A stretch of DNA of 64,000 nt from Ensifer sp. USDA 6670 (GCA_000421085.1 ATWE01000008.1:124001-188000), one strand, 5' to 3'; positions 45,443-54,989 are shown, counted from the first letter of the stretch. Notes: generated from the sequence alone by a model not told the origin. A program made the numbers and translations.

Positions 45443-46836
45443 ACGCCGCCCCCGGAATGAGAAAGGTCGTCTATTCGCTGCGGCGCAGGCTGCTCGGCTG
45501 GCTCCTGATCTCGACAGCGGTAATCGGCATCGTCGCGCTGGCGGATACGTACCGGGAAGCCGTCAAGACGGCGAATGCCGTCTCGGACCGGGTGCTTGCC
45601 GGATCGGCACTGGCAATCGCCGAGCGCGTGGTCGTCGCCGAAGACGGCTCGCTGCAGGTCGACATCCCCTATGTCGCGCTCGAGATGCTGACTTCGGCGG
45701 CGCAGGACCGGGTTTTTTACCGGGTGGACGGCCCGCCCGGCGCATTCATCACGGGTTATCAGACCCTGCCTTCGCTTTCCGAAAGCACCGGTCAATCGAC
45801 GAGCTTCGCAGATGCCGTCTTTCGCGGCGAGCCTATCCGCGTCGCAGCACTCAGACGCTCCGCATCGACCGGGGTCAATTCCGTTCCCTTCGTCGTCACC
45901 GTCGCCGAGACGACGATCGCTCGGCGGCAACTCGCGCAAACCATCATCATCCGCTCGGCCCTGCGCCTTGGGCTGATGATCGCCGGGGCGGCGATGATCG
46001 TCTGGGTCGCCGTCACCTTTTCCCTGAGGCCGCTCTATCGGCTTGGCGACGCGATCGCCGAGCGCAGCCCCGACGATCTGCATCCGATCCGCGAGCAGGT
46101 GCCGAACGAAGTCCAGGGGCTCGTTGATACCGTGAACTCCTTCATGGTCCGCCTGCAATCGGCCCTCGATGCGCTGCGGCACTTCACCGGCAATGCCAGC
46201 CATCAGCTCAGGACCCCGCTTGCCATCATCCGCACGCAGCTTGCGCTTGCGCAGCGGGCGACGACGATCGAGGAAACCCGGGCGGCGGCGATGAAGGCGG
46301 ATGAAGCCGTCGCCAATGCCGAGCGCATTCTCGCGCAGCTGCTGCTGATGGCGAAGATCGATGCCGCAGGCCGCGACGAGGCGCGGGGATTGGAGCGGGT
46401 CGAACTCGTCGGGCTTGCGCGCGCCGTCACGGCGGACCACGTGCCGGCGGCGGGCGAAGCCGGCATCGATCTCGGCTTTGCCGGCGAGGGCGAGCACTGG
46501 ATCCGCGCCGAGCCTCTGCTTGTCGGTGAACTCCTGAAGAACCTGATCGGCAATGCATTGCTTTATGCCGGCCGCGGGGCGGAGGTGACCGTGCGCGTCG
46601 AGAGCCGGGACCACTCGGTCCTGCTGGAAGTGGAGGATAACGGCCCGGGCATTCCGCCGGAGCTGCGCGAGGCTGCGCTCAAGCGTTTCCGGCGCGGCGG
46701 CGAGGAAGCCCCCGGTACCGGACTCGGCCTGCCGATCGTCGAGGAAATCGCCGGGCTTTACGGCGGGAAGATGCGGCTGGAGGAGGGTGAGGGCGGTCTG
46801 GGGTTGAAGGTGGTGGCGGTGTTTCCGGCGGGATGA
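45439..46836 (+). CDS. tctE: TctE-type sensor histidine kinase
   Basis: Membrane kinase of 465 residues. One membrane segment near 20-38, a periplasmic sensor region of the 2CSK_N type (about 45-165), a second membrane segment near 172-195, HAMP-like linker, the H box HFTGNASHQLRTPLAII (phospho-His, near 253) and ATP-binding N/G boxes (LIGNALLYAG; VEDNGPGIPPEL; GTGLGLPIVEEIAGLYGG). It partners the overlapping tctD gene. The sensed ligand is unknown. Confidence 0.92.
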   Translation: MNAAPGMRKVVYSLRRRLLGWLLISTAVIGIVALADTYREAVKTANAVSDRVLAGSALAIAERVVVAEDGSLQVDIPYVALEMLTSAAQDRVFYRVDGPPGAFITGYQTLPSLSESTGQSTSFADAVFRGEPIRVAALRRSASTGVNSVPFVVTVAETTIARRQLAQTIIIRSALRLGLMIAGAAMIVWVAVTFSLRPLYRLGDAIAERSPDDLHPIREQVPNEVQGLVDTVNSFMVRLQSALDALRHFTGNASHQLRTPLAIIRTQLALAQRATTIEETRAAAMKADEAVANAERILAQLLLMAKIDAAGRDEARGLERVELVGLARAVTADHVPAAGEAGIDLGFAGEGEHWIRAEPLLVGELLKNLIGNALLYAGRGAEVTVRVESRDHSVLLEVEDNGPGIPPELREAALKRFRRGGEEAPGTGLGLPIVEEIAGLYGGKMRLEEGEGGLGLKVVAVFPAG

Positions 46837-46914
46837 GCGGTAGCGCGGCAGATCGGCTCGGCGGCGGGGCAGAGGGGGAAGCCCCTTGCGCTGCACCCTG
46901 AAATCAAACGACCC

Positions 46915-46933
46915 GCCCGAGGAAGCCTCGGGC
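46915..46933 (-). terminator. Terminator-like hairpin after the sugar ABC operon
   Basis: GCCCGAGG/CCTCGGGC with a 3-base loop; on the minus strand it is followed by GGGTCGTTTGATTT. It lies 32 bases after the binding-protein stop, between convergent genes. Confidence 0.5.
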
Positions 46934-46964
46934 AGGCCGTATCTTCACTCGCTCCGACGTCCGA

Positions 46965-47915
46965 TCAGAACGGCGAATCGGGGAAATAGAAGTCCTTGGC
47001 GTTTTCCTTGGTCACCAGCGTCGCATCGATCGTGTAGGTGCCGCGAACCGGGACCTGGCCGAAGAAGTTGGCAACGGTCATTTCGAGTGCCGTGCCGACC
47101 ATTGCCGGCGGGTAGAGCACGTCGACCGGGATCATCTTGTCGCCGTCCATGACCTTCTTGATCATGTCCTTCGAACCGGCTCCGGCGACCACATACTGGA
47201 TGTCGGTGCGCTTGGCCTGGTCGATCGCCTGCAGCACGCCAACGGCCATGTCGTCATCCTGGCACCAAACGACGTCGATCTGCGGATACTTGGTCAGGTA
47301 GTCCTGCATGACCTTGAAGGCGTCGTCGCGGTTCCAGTTGCCGTATTGGCGGTCCAGAATTTCGACCTTGGAGCCGGCGATGCCCTTGTCGAAGCCGTCC
47401 TGACGCTGCTGGTCGATCGGGATCGGCAGGCCGCGAATGACGACCACCTTGGCTTCCGGAGTGGTGGCCTTGATGTATTCGCCTGCGACCTGGCCGAGTG
47501 CCGGGTTGTTACCGGCGACATAGAGGTCACGCACGCTGTTGTCGTTGGTCGAGGGGGCGCGGTCCACCAGCGCCACGAAGGTGCCCTTGCCCTTGATTTC
47601 CTTGATCGCGTTGACCAGCGGATCGGGGTCGGTCGGCAGGATCACGAGGGCGTCGATCCCCTGTGTTTCGAGGTCCTGCACGGCGTTGGCCTGGCTCGCC
47701 GGATCCGGCGAAGTCTTGACGATGACGTTGAGGCCCGGATGCTGCTCCATGAGCAGCTTGGCAACGCGCTCGGCATGGAACACGACACCGGCGGTCCAGC
47801 CATGGTCGGCCGCCGGGATCGACACGCCGATCGTGACGTTTTTGTCTTGTGCATGGGCCGTACCCGCGAGTGCCGTCATCGCGATCGCGGCAATGCCCAT
47901 TAATCCCTTTCGCAT
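46965..47915 (-). CDS. Ribose/xylose-type sugar ABC transporter, periplasmic binding protein
   Basis: Binding protein of 316 residues with a signal peptide (MRKGLMGIAAIAMTALAGTAHA). The periplasmic-binding-protein-I fold is shown by VTIGVSIPAADHGWTAGVVFHAERVAKLL and the Asp/Asn-rich hinge residues WCQDDDMAVGVLQAI. I chose the ATG at 47915, with GGGAGGAAGAAG upstream. It is the third gene of an ATPase-permease-binding protein operon. The sugar is not known; a pentose, hexose or polyol is likely. Confidence 0.92.
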   Translation of the reverse strand: MRKGLMGIAAIAMTALAGTAHAQDKNVTIGVSIPAADHGWTAGVVFHAERVAKLLMEQHPGLNVIVKTSPDPASQANAVQDLETQGIDALVILPTDPDPLVNAIKEIKGKGTFVALVDRAPSTNDNSVRDLYVAGNNPALGQVAGEYIKATTPEAKVVVIRGLPIPIDQQRQDGFDKGIAGSKVEILDRQYGNWNRDDAFKVMQDYLTKYPQIDVVWCQDDDMAVGVLQAIDQAKRTDIQYVVAGAGSKDMIKKVMDGDKMIPVDVLYPPAMVGTALEMTVANFFGQVPVRGTYTIDATLVTKENAKDFYFPDSPF

Positions 47916-47980
47916 GCTTCTTCCTCCCAATGATTCCAAGTCTTGGTTGATGTGGCCGGATCGCCCTGGATCCGGCTTGG

Positions 47981-48991
47981 TCACGATTTGCGTACCAGCG
48001 AGCGCTGGACGAGCATCGCGATGATGATGATCGCACCCTGCATCGCGCCGATCAGGTATTCGCTGATGAAGTTCGACAGGAGCATGATGTTTCCGACCAA
48101 TTCGAGAATGAAGGCACCGCAGATCGTGCCCCAGACGCGGCCGGCGCCGCCTTTCAGCGCCGTCCCGCCGACGACTACGGCGGTGATGGCCTGCAATTCC
48201 CAGAGGATGCCGGTCGTAGCCGAGGTGGAGCCGAGGCGCGGCACGTAAAGCAGCACGGCGACGGCGACGCAGAGGCCCTGGATGACGAAGGCGATGGTGC
48301 GCACGCGGTTGACGGCGATGCCGGAATAGCGGGCCACGTCGCTGTTGGAGCCGACCGCGACCACATGCCGGCCGTAACGCGTGCGATAAAGGATGAAGGC
48401 GGCGACGGCGGTGACCGCGAGGATGATCGCGATCGGCACCGGCATGCCGAGAATGCTGCCGAAATAGGCCGGGCGATAGAGCTCCTGTATTCCCGGCTCG
48501 CGCAGGGTGATCGCGCCGCCTTGCGACAGCCAGGTGGTCAGGCCGCGATAGATGCCCATCGTGCCGAGCGTCGCAATGAAGGGTTCGATCCTGCCGACGG
48601 TGGTGATGAGCCCGTTGGCGAGCCCGCAGGCGCTGCCGGCGACGACCGCAAAGAGGACCGCGGCCGTAAGCATCAGTGCCGGATCGGCGATCACGCCGGA
48701 ATTCATGAACAGGATCATCAGACTTGCGACGAAGGCGACCATCGAGCCGACGGAAAGGTCGAGGTCGCCTGCGGAAATGACGAAGGTGGCGCCCACCGCG
48801 ATGATGGCGATGAAGGCGCTCCGGGTGGCGACGTTGGCGAGATTATTGAGACTGATGAAGTTGGGGTTGACCATGGCACCGACGATCAACAGCAGCGCAA
48901 GGGCGGCAAACGGCGCCACGGCCCTGAGATCGACGTCCCGCCAGGTCCGGCGGTGTGTTGTGCTTTGGATGCTTTCCTCGTTCACGCTCAT
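47981..48991 (-). CDS. Ribose-type sugar ABC transporter permease
   Basis: Inner-membrane permease of 336 residues with about 8-10 hydrophobic segments, of the RbsC/AraH group. Family stretches include FVISAGDLDLSVGSMVAFVASLM (near 72-95), GRIEPFIATLGTMGIYRGL (near 135-155) and ITAVVVGGTALKGGAGRVWGTICGAFILELV (near 265-300). It sits between the ATPase and the binding protein. Confidence 0.93.
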   Translation of the reverse strand: MSVNEESIQSTTHRRTWRDVDLRAVAPFAALALLLIVGAMVNPNFISLNNLANVATRSAFIAIIAVGATFVISAGDLDLSVGSMVAFVASLMILFMNSGVIADPALMLTAAVLFAVVAGSACGLANGLITTVGRIEPFIATLGTMGIYRGLTTWLSQGGAITLREPGIQELYRPAYFGSILGMPVPIAIILAVTAVAAFILYRTRYGRHVVAVGSNSDVARYSGIAVNRVRTIAFVIQGLCVAVAVLLYVPRLGSTSATTGILWELQAITAVVVGGTALKGGAGRVWGTICGAFILELVGNIMLLSNFISEYLIGAMQGAIIIIAMLVQRSLVRKS

Positions 48992-49067
48992 GTCCAGATC
49001 AACCTCCCGCCCCGGAGCCCGGGGGAATTCCTTTTCCTGTGCCTGCCTTCGCCGTGCATCTAGCCGG

Positions 49068-50594
49068 TCAGGCGGCAGCCATTTTCTTCAGCCCTGCTGC
49101 GTAGCGCATGATTTCCTGCTCGGAGATCTCGTCTCCTTCGAGCATGCCGACGATGCGTCCCTCGCGCATCACCGCGACCCTGGTGCAAAGCCCGATGACC
49201 TCAGGCATTTCGGAGGAGACGACGATGATCGAGCGGCCGTCGCGCGCGAGCGCCGAGATGAAATGATAGATCTGCTGCTTGGTGCCGACGTCGATGCCGC
49301 GTGTCGGCTCGTCGATGATGATGATGTCCGGTTCCGTTTCCATCACCTTGGCGAGCAGCAGCTTCTGCTGGTTGCCGCCGGACATGCGCCTGGCGACGAC
49401 GTTGCCGTCGCGCACGCGGATGTCGAAGCGCCGGCGGGCCCGTTCGAGCGCAGCCGCCTCGCTCGCCGGGCTGAGATAGCCGATGCGGGCATGCCGGCCG
49501 AGCGACTGCAAGGTCAGGTTCGCCGTCATGCCGGAGTTGAGCAGCAGGCCCTTCGCCTTTCGGTCCTTGGTCATGTAGGCAAGCCCGCGCCGGTTGGCCG
49601 CGTGCACGTCGCCTGAGGGCACGGTTTCTCCACGGATCGTCACCTCGCCCGACAGGCGGGGCCGGAGGCCGGCGACCGCTTCCATGAGCTCGGTCCGGCC
49701 GGAGCCGATCATGCCCGAAAAGCCGAGGATTTCGCCTTTGCGCACCTCGAAGCCGGCGTCCTTGACATAGTCGGTCGAGACGGCGTCGACACGCAGCACG
49801 ACCTCTTCGTCGACGTTCGGCTCTTTCTTGGCGGGATAGAGGCTCGACATTTCGCGGCCCACCATGAGCTGCGCGATCGACTCGCCGTCGAGCATCGAAG
49901 TTGCGGCAGTCTTCACCCACTGCCCGTCGCGCAGCACCGTCACGCGATCGGTCAGTTCGATGACTTCGTCGAGCTTGTGCGACACGAAGACGAAGCTCGT
50001 GCCCCGGTCGCGCAGCTTGCGCACCTGCCGGAAAAGGAAGTTGGTTTCCTCGCGGGAGAGAACGGCCGTCGGCTCGTCCATGAAGACGATCCGCGCGTCG
50101 CGGCTGATGGCCTTGGCGATCTCGACCATCTGCTTTTCGGCGATGGAAAGGCTGCCGATCAGCGCATTCGCGTCCACGTGACAGCCGAGCAGATCGAGAA
50201 CCCGGCGCGTCTCCGCGCGCATATATTTGCGGTCGAGCACGCCGAAACGCGTCACCTCGCGACCGAGAAACAGGCTTTCGGCAACAGTCAGATGTTCGGC
50301 TAGATTGAATTCCTGGTGGATGATGACGATGCCCAGCGCTTCGGCCGCGCCGTTGGCAGGAAGCGTCACGGGCTGGCCATCGAGCAGGATCTCACCCGAC
50401 GAAGGCTGTTCGAAGCCCGAGAGGATCTTGACGAGCGTCGACTTGCCGGCGCCGTTTTCGCCCATCAGCGCATGGATCTCGCCGGCGCGAAGCTCGAAAT
50501 TGACACTGAAGAGCACCTGCACGCCGCTGAACGACTTGCTGATGCGACGTGCCTGCAGCACGACGCGCGCGGCGTCGACCGTCTCCGGATTCAT
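49068..50594 (-). CDS. Ribose-type sugar ABC transporter ATPase (two NBDs)
   Basis: ATPase of 508 residues with two nucleotide-binding domains. The first has Walker [10 protein letters not shown] (about 43-51) and Walker B FMDEPTAVL; the second has a degenerate Walker A (GSGRTEL), signature MSGGNQQKLLLAKVM, and Walker [12 protein letters not shown]. This is the RbsA/XylG type. First gene of the operon, with two perfect LacI-type operators 41-75 bases upstream of its ATG. Confidence 0.94.
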   Translation of the reverse strand: MNPETVDAARVVLQARRISKSFSGVQVLFSVNFELRAGEIHALMGENGAGKSTLVKILSGFEQPSSGEILLDGQPVTLPANGAAEALGIVIIHQEFNLAEHLTVAESLFLGREVTRFGVLDRKYMRAETRRVLDLLGCHVDANALIGSLSIAEKQMVEIAKAISRDARIVFMDEPTAVLSREETNFLFRQVRKLRDRGTSFVFVSHKLDEVIELTDRVTVLRDGQWVKTAATSMLDGESIAQLMVGREMSSLYPAKKEPNVDEEVVLRVDAVSTDYVKDAGFEVRKGEILGFSGMIGSGRTELMEAVAGLRPRLSGEVTIRGETVPSGDVHAANRRGLAYMTKDRKAKGLLLNSGMTANLTLQSLGRHARIGYLSPASEAAALERARRRFDIRVRDGNVVARRMSGGNQQKLLLAKVMETEPDIIIIDEPTRGIDVGTKQQIYHFISALARDGRSIIVVSSEMPEVIGLCTRVAVMREGRIVGMLEGDEISEQEIMRYAAGLKKMAAA

Positions 50595-50634
50595 CGATTT
50601 CCCCCTTGCGGCTCCCGACCGCTCATGGAAGTCA

Positions 50635-50669
50635 TGTAAACCTTTACACTCGCGATGTAAAGGTTTACA
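50635..50669. promoter_or_regulatory. Two LacI-type operators in inverted arrangement
   Basis: TGTAAACCTTTACA (50635-50648) and its exact complement TGTAAAGGTTTACA (50656-50669), centres 21 bases apart, two turns of the helix. They lie between the ABC operon and the divergent lacI-family gene and should bind that regulator cooperatively. Confidence 0.85.
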
Positions 50670-50851
50670 TCAGGACATGCACAGGAATTTTCCGGGCCAC
50701 CTTTGACGTTGTTCGCGGTGTGTGTAGTGTCGCGCCGTGGACGGCGCCGCGACACGCAAGGGACGCCGTAGCAGATTGATTAGCTGCTTGTTTTTATCCT
50801 TAGATGTGGATTTAGGGAAACATGCAGTAGGGAGACGCAAGGCAGAGCGCA

Positions 50852-51883
50852 GTGTCGGATTCCACGCCCGCAACCATCGAAGACGTCGCCAGGATCGCCG
50901 AAGTTTCGATCGCGACGGTATCGCGGGCGATCCACAACCCGGAGAAGGTGGCGAAATCCACGCGGCTGAAGGTCAACCAGGCGATCGCGATCACCGGTTA
51001 CACCACCAATGCCATGGCCCGCAGCCTGCGCCTCGGCCGCTCGAACATGATCCTGGTCGTCGCTCCGGATATCGGCGATCCCAATTTTTCGAGTATCCTG
51101 GTCGGCCTCGAAAACGAGGCACGGTCGCACGGCTACGGCGTGTTGATCGGCCATACTCAGAACGACGCCCAGCGCGCGGTCGAATATCTGAAGTTTCTCA
51201 ACTCCAACCAGGCGGCGGGTCTGATCCTCTTTACCGGCATCCTGCCCTTCGGCCACGAGACGATAGCGGCTCGGCTGCCGCCGAGCGTCGGCATCTTCGA
51301 GCCCGTCTTCAACGGCGGCATACCCTATGTGGGTGTCGACGATGAGGAGGGCGCCCGCAAGGTGGTCGACCTCCTCATCGCCGAAGGCCATCGCAAGATC
51401 GCCTTCATCGGCGATTCGCGGACCCGCCTTGCCTATAAGCGGCGCCGCGCCGGCTACGATGCCGGCCTCGATGCGGCAGGGGTGCCGGCCGAACTTCGGC
51501 TGGTCCAGGAAGGCGATGGCACGCTCGAAAGCGGCAGGGCTGCCGTCGAGCGGCTCTTCGTTCGCGACACGCTGCCGACGGCATTCATGTGCGTCAACGA
51601 TCAGACGGCACTCGGAGTTATGATCGGGCTGAAGGCACGCGGCTATGACATACCGCGGGATTTCTCGGTGACAGGCTTCGACGACGTGCCGCAGGCGACA
51701 TTCATGACGCCGGCTCTGACCACGATCCGTCAGCCGCGCACTCTGATCGGCAAACACGCCATGGCGCTTCTCCTGGAGCTTCTCTCCGACCGGCGCCCCG
51801 CGGAAACGGAAATCTTCCTGAGGCCCGATCTGGTGGTGCGCAATTCCGTGTCGTCACCGTCTCCGCGGTGGATGGGGCGATAG
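50852..51883 (+). CDS. LacI family transcriptional regulator
   Basis: Repressor of 343 residues. The helix-turn-helix TIEDVARIAEVSIATVSRAIHNPEKVAKSTRLKV and hinge GYTTNAMARSLRLGRS are at the N-terminus; the sugar-binding core resembles periplasmic sugar-binding proteins (VDDEEGARKVVDLLIAEGHRKIAFIGD; VTGFDDVPQATFMTPALTTIRQP). It starts with GTG, with a modest AAGG 11 bases upstream. Divergent from the sugar ABC operon, it very probably represses it through the paired operators in between. Confidence 0.92.
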   Translation: MSDSTPATIEDVARIAEVSIATVSRAIHNPEKVAKSTRLKVNQAIAITGYTTNAMARSLRLGRSNMILVVAPDIGDPNFSSILVGLENEARSHGYGVLIGHTQNDAQRAVEYLKFLNSNQAAGLILFTGILPFGHETIAARLPPSVGIFEPVFNGGIPYVGVDDEEGARKVVDLLIAEGHRKIAFIGDSRTRLAYKRRRAGYDAGLDAAGVPAELRLVQEGDGTLESGRAAVERLFVRDTLPTAFMCVNDQTALGVMIGLKARGYDIPRDFSVTGFDDVPQATFMTPALTTIRQPRTLIGKHAMALLLELLSDRRPAETEIFLRPDLVVRNSVSSPSPRWMGR

Positions 51884-51904
51884 CTCCAACCGCCGGCGGA
51901 TGCT

Positions 51905-51968
51905 TCTCATCCGGCCTGCCGGCCACCTGCTCCCCGCAGGGGTGAAGGTCGCGGCAGCGGGATGAGGG
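51905..51968. repeat. Partial mosaic repeat
   Basis: Starts TCTCATCCGGCCTGCCGGCC and includes CTGCTCCCCGCAGGGGTGAA. Related to the family at 30877-31042. Follows the lacI gene by about 20 bases. Confidence 0.5.
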
Positions 51969-52000
51969 GCCGCCCGAGGCGTTATGTCTGCGGCTTTGGA

Positions 52001-52123
52001 CTACCGCCCGCGGGAGCTGAAAAGGGATGCCGCTTCGCGGGTCTGGACCCGGAGCATCGCGCTCCAGAGCTGGAACATGAACCGGGGCCGGCTGTGCTTC
52101 GCAAGCTGGCGCTGCGACGACAT
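52001..52123 (-). CDS. Small ORF of unknown function
   Basis: A 40-residue ORF starting MSSQRQLAKHSRPRFMFQLW, with CGGAGA 8 bases before the ATG, a good ribosome site. Strongly basic. It lies alone in the 440-base gap between lacI and the second ABC operon. I do not recognise it. The rest of the gap holds only repeats and the terminator. Confidence 0.35.
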   Translation of the reverse strand: MSSQRQLAKHSRPRFMFQLWSAMLRVQTREAASLFSSRGR

Positions 52124-52261
52124 GGTAATTCTCCGATAGTTTTGCATGCTGCCATATAGTCTATCGGCGACCAACGAGCCAGCCCGGAGTCGAAGGGGCT
52201 GCGTTGCAAGACGAGCATATGTCATTCGCGAGAATATAGCGGCCCAAAGCGGTGACGAGGA

Positions 52262-52295
52262 AAGAAAAAGCCGGGATGAATTCCTTCATCCCGGC
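52262..52295 (-). terminator. Terminator of the iat operon
   Basis: On the minus strand GCCGGGATGAA/TTCATCCCGGC (11-bp stem, 4-base loop) followed by TTTTTCTTT, 30 bases after the permease stop. Confidence 0.88.
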
Positions 52296-52324
52296 CGGTA
52301 ATTTTGCTTGGAGGAATAGTATGT

Positions 52325-53350
52325 TTAGGTCTTTTTCCGGCCTTTCTGGCGATAGACGTCGACGACCACTGCCGCGACGATGATGATACCCTTGACGATC
52401 TCCTGGTAGTAGGCGTCGACCCGGAGGAAGGTGAAGCCCGAGGTCATTACGCCGAGGATCACCGTGCCGATCACCGTGCCGGTGATGCGGCCGACGCCGC
52501 CGGTCAGCGACGTGCCGCCGATGACGGTCGCGGCGATCGCGTCGAGTTCATACATGACACCCATGCCGGCCTGTGCCGTCTGGGCGCGGGCGGCGGTAAC
52601 GACGCCTGCGAGGCCCGCAAGCATGCCGGCGATCGCATAGACCTTCACCAGATGCGCTTCGACATTGATGCCGGAGACGCGCGCGGCCTGGACATTGGCG
52701 CCGATCGCATAGGTGAATTTGCCGTAGCGGGTGTAGCGCAGCGCGATGTGGAATATCAGCGCAACGACGAGGAAGACGATCACCGGCCAGATACCCGTGC
52801 CGATGAAGTTGAACTGCTCGGTGAGGCCCGAGACCGGCTGTCCCTTCGTGTACCACTTGGAGACGCCGCGGGCCGACACCATCATGCCGAGCGTGGCGAT
52901 GAAGGGTGGGATCTTGGTCCTGGCGATGAGCTGTCCGTTGATGAAGCCGGCGAGGAGACCGATTCCGACACCAAGGCCGATCGGTACGATGGCCGGAAGA
53001 TCGGTCAGTGACGGATAGAGCGCCCGCGGCCAGGTGGAGGCCTGCGCGACGCTCGCCGAGATCATCGCGGTCATGCCGACGACCGAGCCCGACGAGAGGT
53101 CGATGCCCCCCGTGATGATGACCTGCGTGACGCCGACGGCGATGATGCCGATCACCGACACCTGCAGGATCATGATCGTCAGGCGCTGCGAATTCATCAG
53201 GAAACTCTGGCCGACGAAGAGCCAGCCGAGAATTTCGTAGACGAGCGCGATACCGATCAGCACCAGAAAGATGTTGAGCTCGGGCGGCACGCGCCGTCTC
53301 GAGCGGGCGAGGGACGAGCTCGTGCCCTGTGCTGCGACATTGGTATTCAT
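52325..53350 (-). CDS. iatP: Sugar ABC transporter permease, probably inositol (IatP-like)
   Basis: Inner-membrane permease of 341 residues, RbsC type, with about 9-10 hydrophobic segments. Motifs VTQVIITGGIDLSSGSVVGMTAMI, KIPPFIATLGMMVSARGVSKWYTKGQPVSGL and IAATVIGGTSLTGGVGRITGTVIGTVILGVM. I chose the ATG at 53350, with GGGAGGAAGAAG upstream. It is the third gene of the ibpA-iatA-iatP-like operon; the inositol call rests on gene order as I recall it from S. meliloti and on IolR-type sites upstream. Confidence 0.88.
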   Translation of the reverse strand: MNTNVAAQGTSSSLARSRRRVPPELNIFLVLIGIALVYEILGWLFVGQSFLMNSQRLTIMILQVSVIGIIAVGVTQVIITGGIDLSSGSVVGMTAMISASVAQASTWPRALYPSLTDLPAIVPIGLGVGIGLLAGFINGQLIARTKIPPFIATLGMMVSARGVSKWYTKGQPVSGLTEQFNFIGTGIWPVIVFLVVALIFHIALRYTRYGKFTYAIGANVQAARVSGINVEAHLVKVYAIAGMLAGLAGVVTAARAQTAQAGMGVMYELDAIAATVIGGTSLTGGVGRITGTVIGTVILGVMTSGFTFLRVDAYYQEIVKGIIIVAAVVVDVYRQKGRKKT

Positions 53351-53399
53351 CTTCTTCCTCCCTGCGGTCGGCAGTTCGCCTTGATCGGTTCCAAAGGTC

Positions 53400-53450
53400 A
53401 GAGCGGAATGCGGGCGGAAAACCGCACGCATTTTTCCTCATCCCGCTCTA
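53400..53450. repeat. Mosaic repeat (GAGCGRGATGCGGGCGGAA family)
   Basis: AGAGCGGAATGCGGGCGGAA ... TTTTTCCTCATCCCGCTCTA. It is nearly the same as the inner unit at 41902-41953. Its edge provides the stop of the ATPase gene. Confidence 0.8.
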
Positions 53451-54989
53451 TCGCGCCGCAAGCTCCATGACCTTGATTTGGGTAGCTTCCGCCCTGTCGA
53501 GAATGCCGGTGACCCGGCCCTCGTGCATCACCATGATCCGGTCGCTCATGCCGAGCACTTCCGGCATTTCCGACGAGATCATGATCACCGCGACGCCGTT
53601 GCGGGCGAGTTCGGTCACCAGGCGATGGATTTCGGCCTTGGCGCCGACATCGATGCCGCGTGTCGGCTCGTCGAGAATCAGGATGCGCGGATTGGTGAGC
53701 AGCCAGCGGCCGATCAGCACCTTCTGCTGGTTGCCGCCCGAGAGGTTCTCGACGCGCTCCTGCAGGTTCGGCGTCTTGACCCGAAGCTTGCGGCTCATCT
53801 CCTCGCAGGCGGCGGTGACCTCCCTCTCGCTGACGAAGCCGCGCTTGACGAATTTGTCCTGCAGTACGGCGATCTGCATGTTTTCGAGAATGTCGAGGAT
53901 GAGCAGACAGCCGGTGTCCTTGCGATCCTCGGTGAGAAACGCCATCCGGTGGCGGATCGCCTTGTTGGCGCTGTCGATCACGACCTCTTTCCCGTCGATC
54001 GCGATCGTGCCCGAACTCGCCGGCGTGACCCCGAAGAGCGTCTCGGCGACGTTGGAGCGGCCGGATCCGACGAGGCCGGCGACGCCGAGGATCTCGCCGG
54101 CGCGCACATCGAAGGAGACGTCGCGGAAGACGCCGTTGAGCGTCAGGTTCTTCACCGACAGCACCACGTCGCCGATCGGCACCTCCTCCTTCGGAAACAT
54201 CTGGGTGATTTCACGTCCGACCATCATGCGGATGATGTCGTCGCGGGTGACCTCATTCGAGAGGTGGGTGCCGATATATTTGCCGTCGCGGAATACCGAG
54301 AACTCGTCGGCGATCTCGAACAGCTCGTTCATCTTGTGGGTGATGTAGACGATGCCGATACCCTGCGAGCGCAGGTCACGGATGATCTCAAAAAGATGCG
54401 CGACCTCGCGCTCAGTGAGAGCCGAGGTGGGCTCGTCCATGATCAGCACGTCGGACTCGTAGGAGACCGCCTTGGCGATCTCGACCATCTGGCGGTTGGC
54501 GACCGAGAGGTGCCGGACCTCGATTTCCGGATCGAGATCGATCTTGAGCCGCTCGAAAAGTTTTGCCGTCATGCGGCGCATTTCGCCGTGGTCGACGAAG
54601 CCGAAACGGTTCTTGGGTTCCCGGCGGATCCAGATGTTCTCGGCGACGGTCATGAAAGGCATCAGGTTCAGTTCCTGATGGATCATGGCGATGCCGTTCT
54701 CGAGCGCGTCGAGCGGCGACTTCAGCCGGATTCCGGCGCCCCTGAGCTTCACCTCGCCCTGGTCGGGATGATAGATCCCGGCGAGGATCTTCATCAAGGT
54801 CGATTTGCCGGCTCCGTTCTCGCCCATGAGCGCATGCACAGTGCCGCGCTTCAGCTTGAACTCCACGTCGTCGAGCGCGACGACACCCGGAAACTCCTTG
54901 CGAACGCCCTCCGCAGTCAGAAGGTATTCGGATTTCGGAACGGCGCCGCTGGCGCGCACCGCTGCCATAGTGGTGGGACTGAGTGTCAT
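53448..54989 (-). CDS. iatA: Sugar ABC transporter ATPase, probably inositol (IatA-like)
   Basis: ATPase of 513 residues with two nucleotide-binding domains: [14 protein letters not shown] (Walker A), FLTVA..., [15 protein letters not shown] (Walker B) in the first; [28 protein letters not shown] and [19 protein letters not shown] in the second. I chose the ATG at 54989, with GGGAGGCAA upstream. Second gene of the operon, between ibpA and iatP. Its TAG stop is the end of the mosaic repeat. Confidence 0.9.
   Translation of the reverse strand: MTLSPTTMAAVRASGAVPKSEYLLTAEGVRKEFPGVVALDDVEFKLKRGTVHALMGENGAGKSTLMKILAGIYHPDQGEVKLRGAGIRLKSPLDALENGIAMIHQELNLMPFMTVAENIWIRREPKNRFGFVDHGEMRRMTAKLFERLKIDLDPEIEVRHLSVANRQMVEIAKAVSYESDVLIMDEPTSALTEREVAHLFEIIRDLRSQGIGIVYITHKMNELFEIADEFSVFRDGKYIGTHLSNEVTRDDIIRMMVGREITQMFPKEEVPIGDVVLSVKNLTLNGVFRDVSFDVRAGEILGVAGLVGSGRSNVAETLFGVTPASSGTIAIDGKEVVIDSANKAIRHRMAFLTEDRKDTGCLLILDILENMQIAVLQDKFVKRGFVSEREVTAACEEMSRKLRVKTPNLQERVENLSGGNQQKVLIGRWLLTNPRILILDEPTRGIDVGAKAEIHRLVTELARNGVAVIMISSEMPEVLGMSDRIMVMHEGRVTGILDRAEATQIKVMELAAR

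Noticed and set aside
45412..46896. Minus-strand 494-codon ORF
   Set aside because: Antisense shadow of the tctE kinase gene.
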